Shown here: positions 52,439 to 52,944 of the stretch, in pieces | Layout: the number at the start of each line of letters is the position of its first letter | Numbering within the stretch: position 1 is the stretch's first letter | Origin: an uncultured Rhodothermaceae bacterium | GTDB taxonomy: Bacteria > Bacteroidota > Rhodothermia > Rhodothermales > Salinibacteraceae | DNA: 52,944 nt | Reading direction: 5' to 3' | Assembly: GCA_913056335.1 (NCBI GenBank) | Contig: CAJXLX010000005.1 | Span: forward strand, 1 to 52,944 | The notes under the pieces: model-generated | What the model was told of the DNA's origin: nothing | What the model saw: the letters and a program-made list of their open reading frames with translations, nothing else | The model's database searches: none | Program-made: the position numbers and the translations under genes

Positions 52439-52944
52439 ATGATACTTTTTCTCACTGTAGAAACTACCGCCCCCCCAGTAAGACCACCCACGTCAGATGT
52501 GGAATCGTGGCCGCATCTCGTGGAGGTTGCCTGGCGCGCGTACTCACACAACCGCGAACGGCTTGCTAAGGACAGCTATATCGTGCGTCCGAATGAGTTT
52601 GCCATTCCCACAGAAGCAGCAGATCGTCATGGGATTACCACCGAGTATGCCCTGAACAAAGGCCACGAGTTGGATACAGTTTTGAACTCGTTGGATGATC
52701 ATCTGAAAGACGCTGACCTCATTGTCGCGCACAATGCAGAGTTTACCCTGAATGTGCTTCTAACCGAGTATGAGCGCATGAGCGTTTCGACCGCTCTTGC
52801 GGAAGTGCCTGTGATCTGCACCATGCAGTCCACAATCAATTTCTGTAAGAGGGAAGGGGTGATACATGAAGGCTCACCTCGGTTGAACCAACTCCATGAA
52901 GCGTTGTCAGGGAGCAGGCAGCCGCCTGTGCACCAGGCAGGGAA
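52439..52944 (+). CDS. DnaQ-like 3'-5' exonuclease homologue, partial, with altered catalytic residues
   Basis: The frame from ATG 52439 runs past the window end (168 codons seen). It matches the Bacteroidota DnaQ/pol III epsilon-like family: SDVESWPHLVEVAWRA, YIVRPNEFAIPTEAADRHGI, DADLIVAHNAEF and, near the edge, LHEALSGSRQPPVHQAG. The ExoI motif is normally FxDxETTG; here it is FLTVETTA, with Thr6 in the aspartate position and Glu8 kept. In ExoII, HNAxFD is HNAEFT, with Thr103 at the aspartate. Two metal-binding aspartates are thus absent and exonuclease activity is doubtful. It could be a pseudoenzyme that binds nucleic acid or protein. ExoIII is beyond the window. Confidence 0.75.
   Translation, partial: MILFLTVETTAPPVRPPTSDVESWPHLVEVAWRAYSHNRERLAKDSYIVRPNEFAIPTEAADRHGITTEYALNKGHELDTVLNSLDDHLKDADLIVAHNAEFTLNVLLTEYERMSVSTALAEVPVICTMQSTINFCKREGVIHEGSPRLNQLHEALSGSRQPPVHQAG

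Overview
The window looks like chromosome from a halophilic or marine member of the Rhodothermota/Bacteroidota (Salinibacter-like). This is inference. The supporting signs are: acidic proteins, including a ribosomal protein S1 with a long acidic N-terminus; a secreted subtilase ending in a YPNP-type sorting domain; a fused two-half lycopene cyclase next to a CrtO-like ketolase; a Bacteroidota-type SpoU methylase; and few visible Shine-Dalgarno sites. I see no rRNA, tRNA, CRISPR array, complete insertion sequence or prophage.

1-10.9 kb, plus strand: scpB, an RluB-type pseudouridine synthase, guaB and an M24 Xaa-Pro aminopeptidase. Then come the decayed remains of a VapBC-type toxin-antitoxin pair, a 1447-residue secreted S8 protease, and a GT-C glycosyltransferase fused to a methyltransferase. 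10.9-14.5 kb, minus strand: a CrtO-like carotenoid oxidoreductase, lycopene cyclase, a small membrane protein and miaA. 14.7-17.1 kb: a second small membrane protein, a metal-dependent cyclase/formamidase and a baeRF-type release-factor relative, closed by a strong terminator.

17.2-22.3 kb holds the two most interesting items. The first is a tyrosine recombinase with a near-perfect palindrome just upstream, built like a dif site (11-bp arms, 6-bp centre, TAA/TTA borders). The second is a tight four-gene minus-strand operon: a GTP cyclohydrolase II::RibD-reductase fusion, a zinc-type dehydrogenase, a PTPS/QueD homologue with an altered catalytic motif, and a methyltransferase. It reads like a pathway from GTP to a reduced, methylated pteridine- or pyrimidine-type compound. 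A divergent ThiD-like kinase homologue lacking the GTGC anion hole stands opposite.

23.3-34.8 kb: a LacI-family regulator overlapping purC, a one-cysteine peroxiredoxin with a LolC/E-type permease, pruA, and an APC amino-acid permease fused to EIIA-like and TrkA-C domains. Then a small membrane protein, a SirB1/transglutaminase-like protein and a secreted TPR protein. Similar palindromes (TGGxAGCGCTxTCA) lie upstream of both pruA and the permease. 34.9-40.5 kb: a complete efflux operon (tolC, ABC ATPase, FtsX permease, HlyD adaptor).

41.0-52.9 kb: an orphan SF2 helicase, an AT-rich segment with a perfect inverted repeat, a GIY-YIG nuclease, an ACT-domain malic enzyme, rpsA, cmk, a LEA-type lipoprotein, a SpoU methylase, and the small subunit of methylmalonyl-CoA mutase without its large subunit beside it. 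Last comes a DnaQ-like exonuclease homologue, cut by the window end, in which two catalytic aspartates are threonines.
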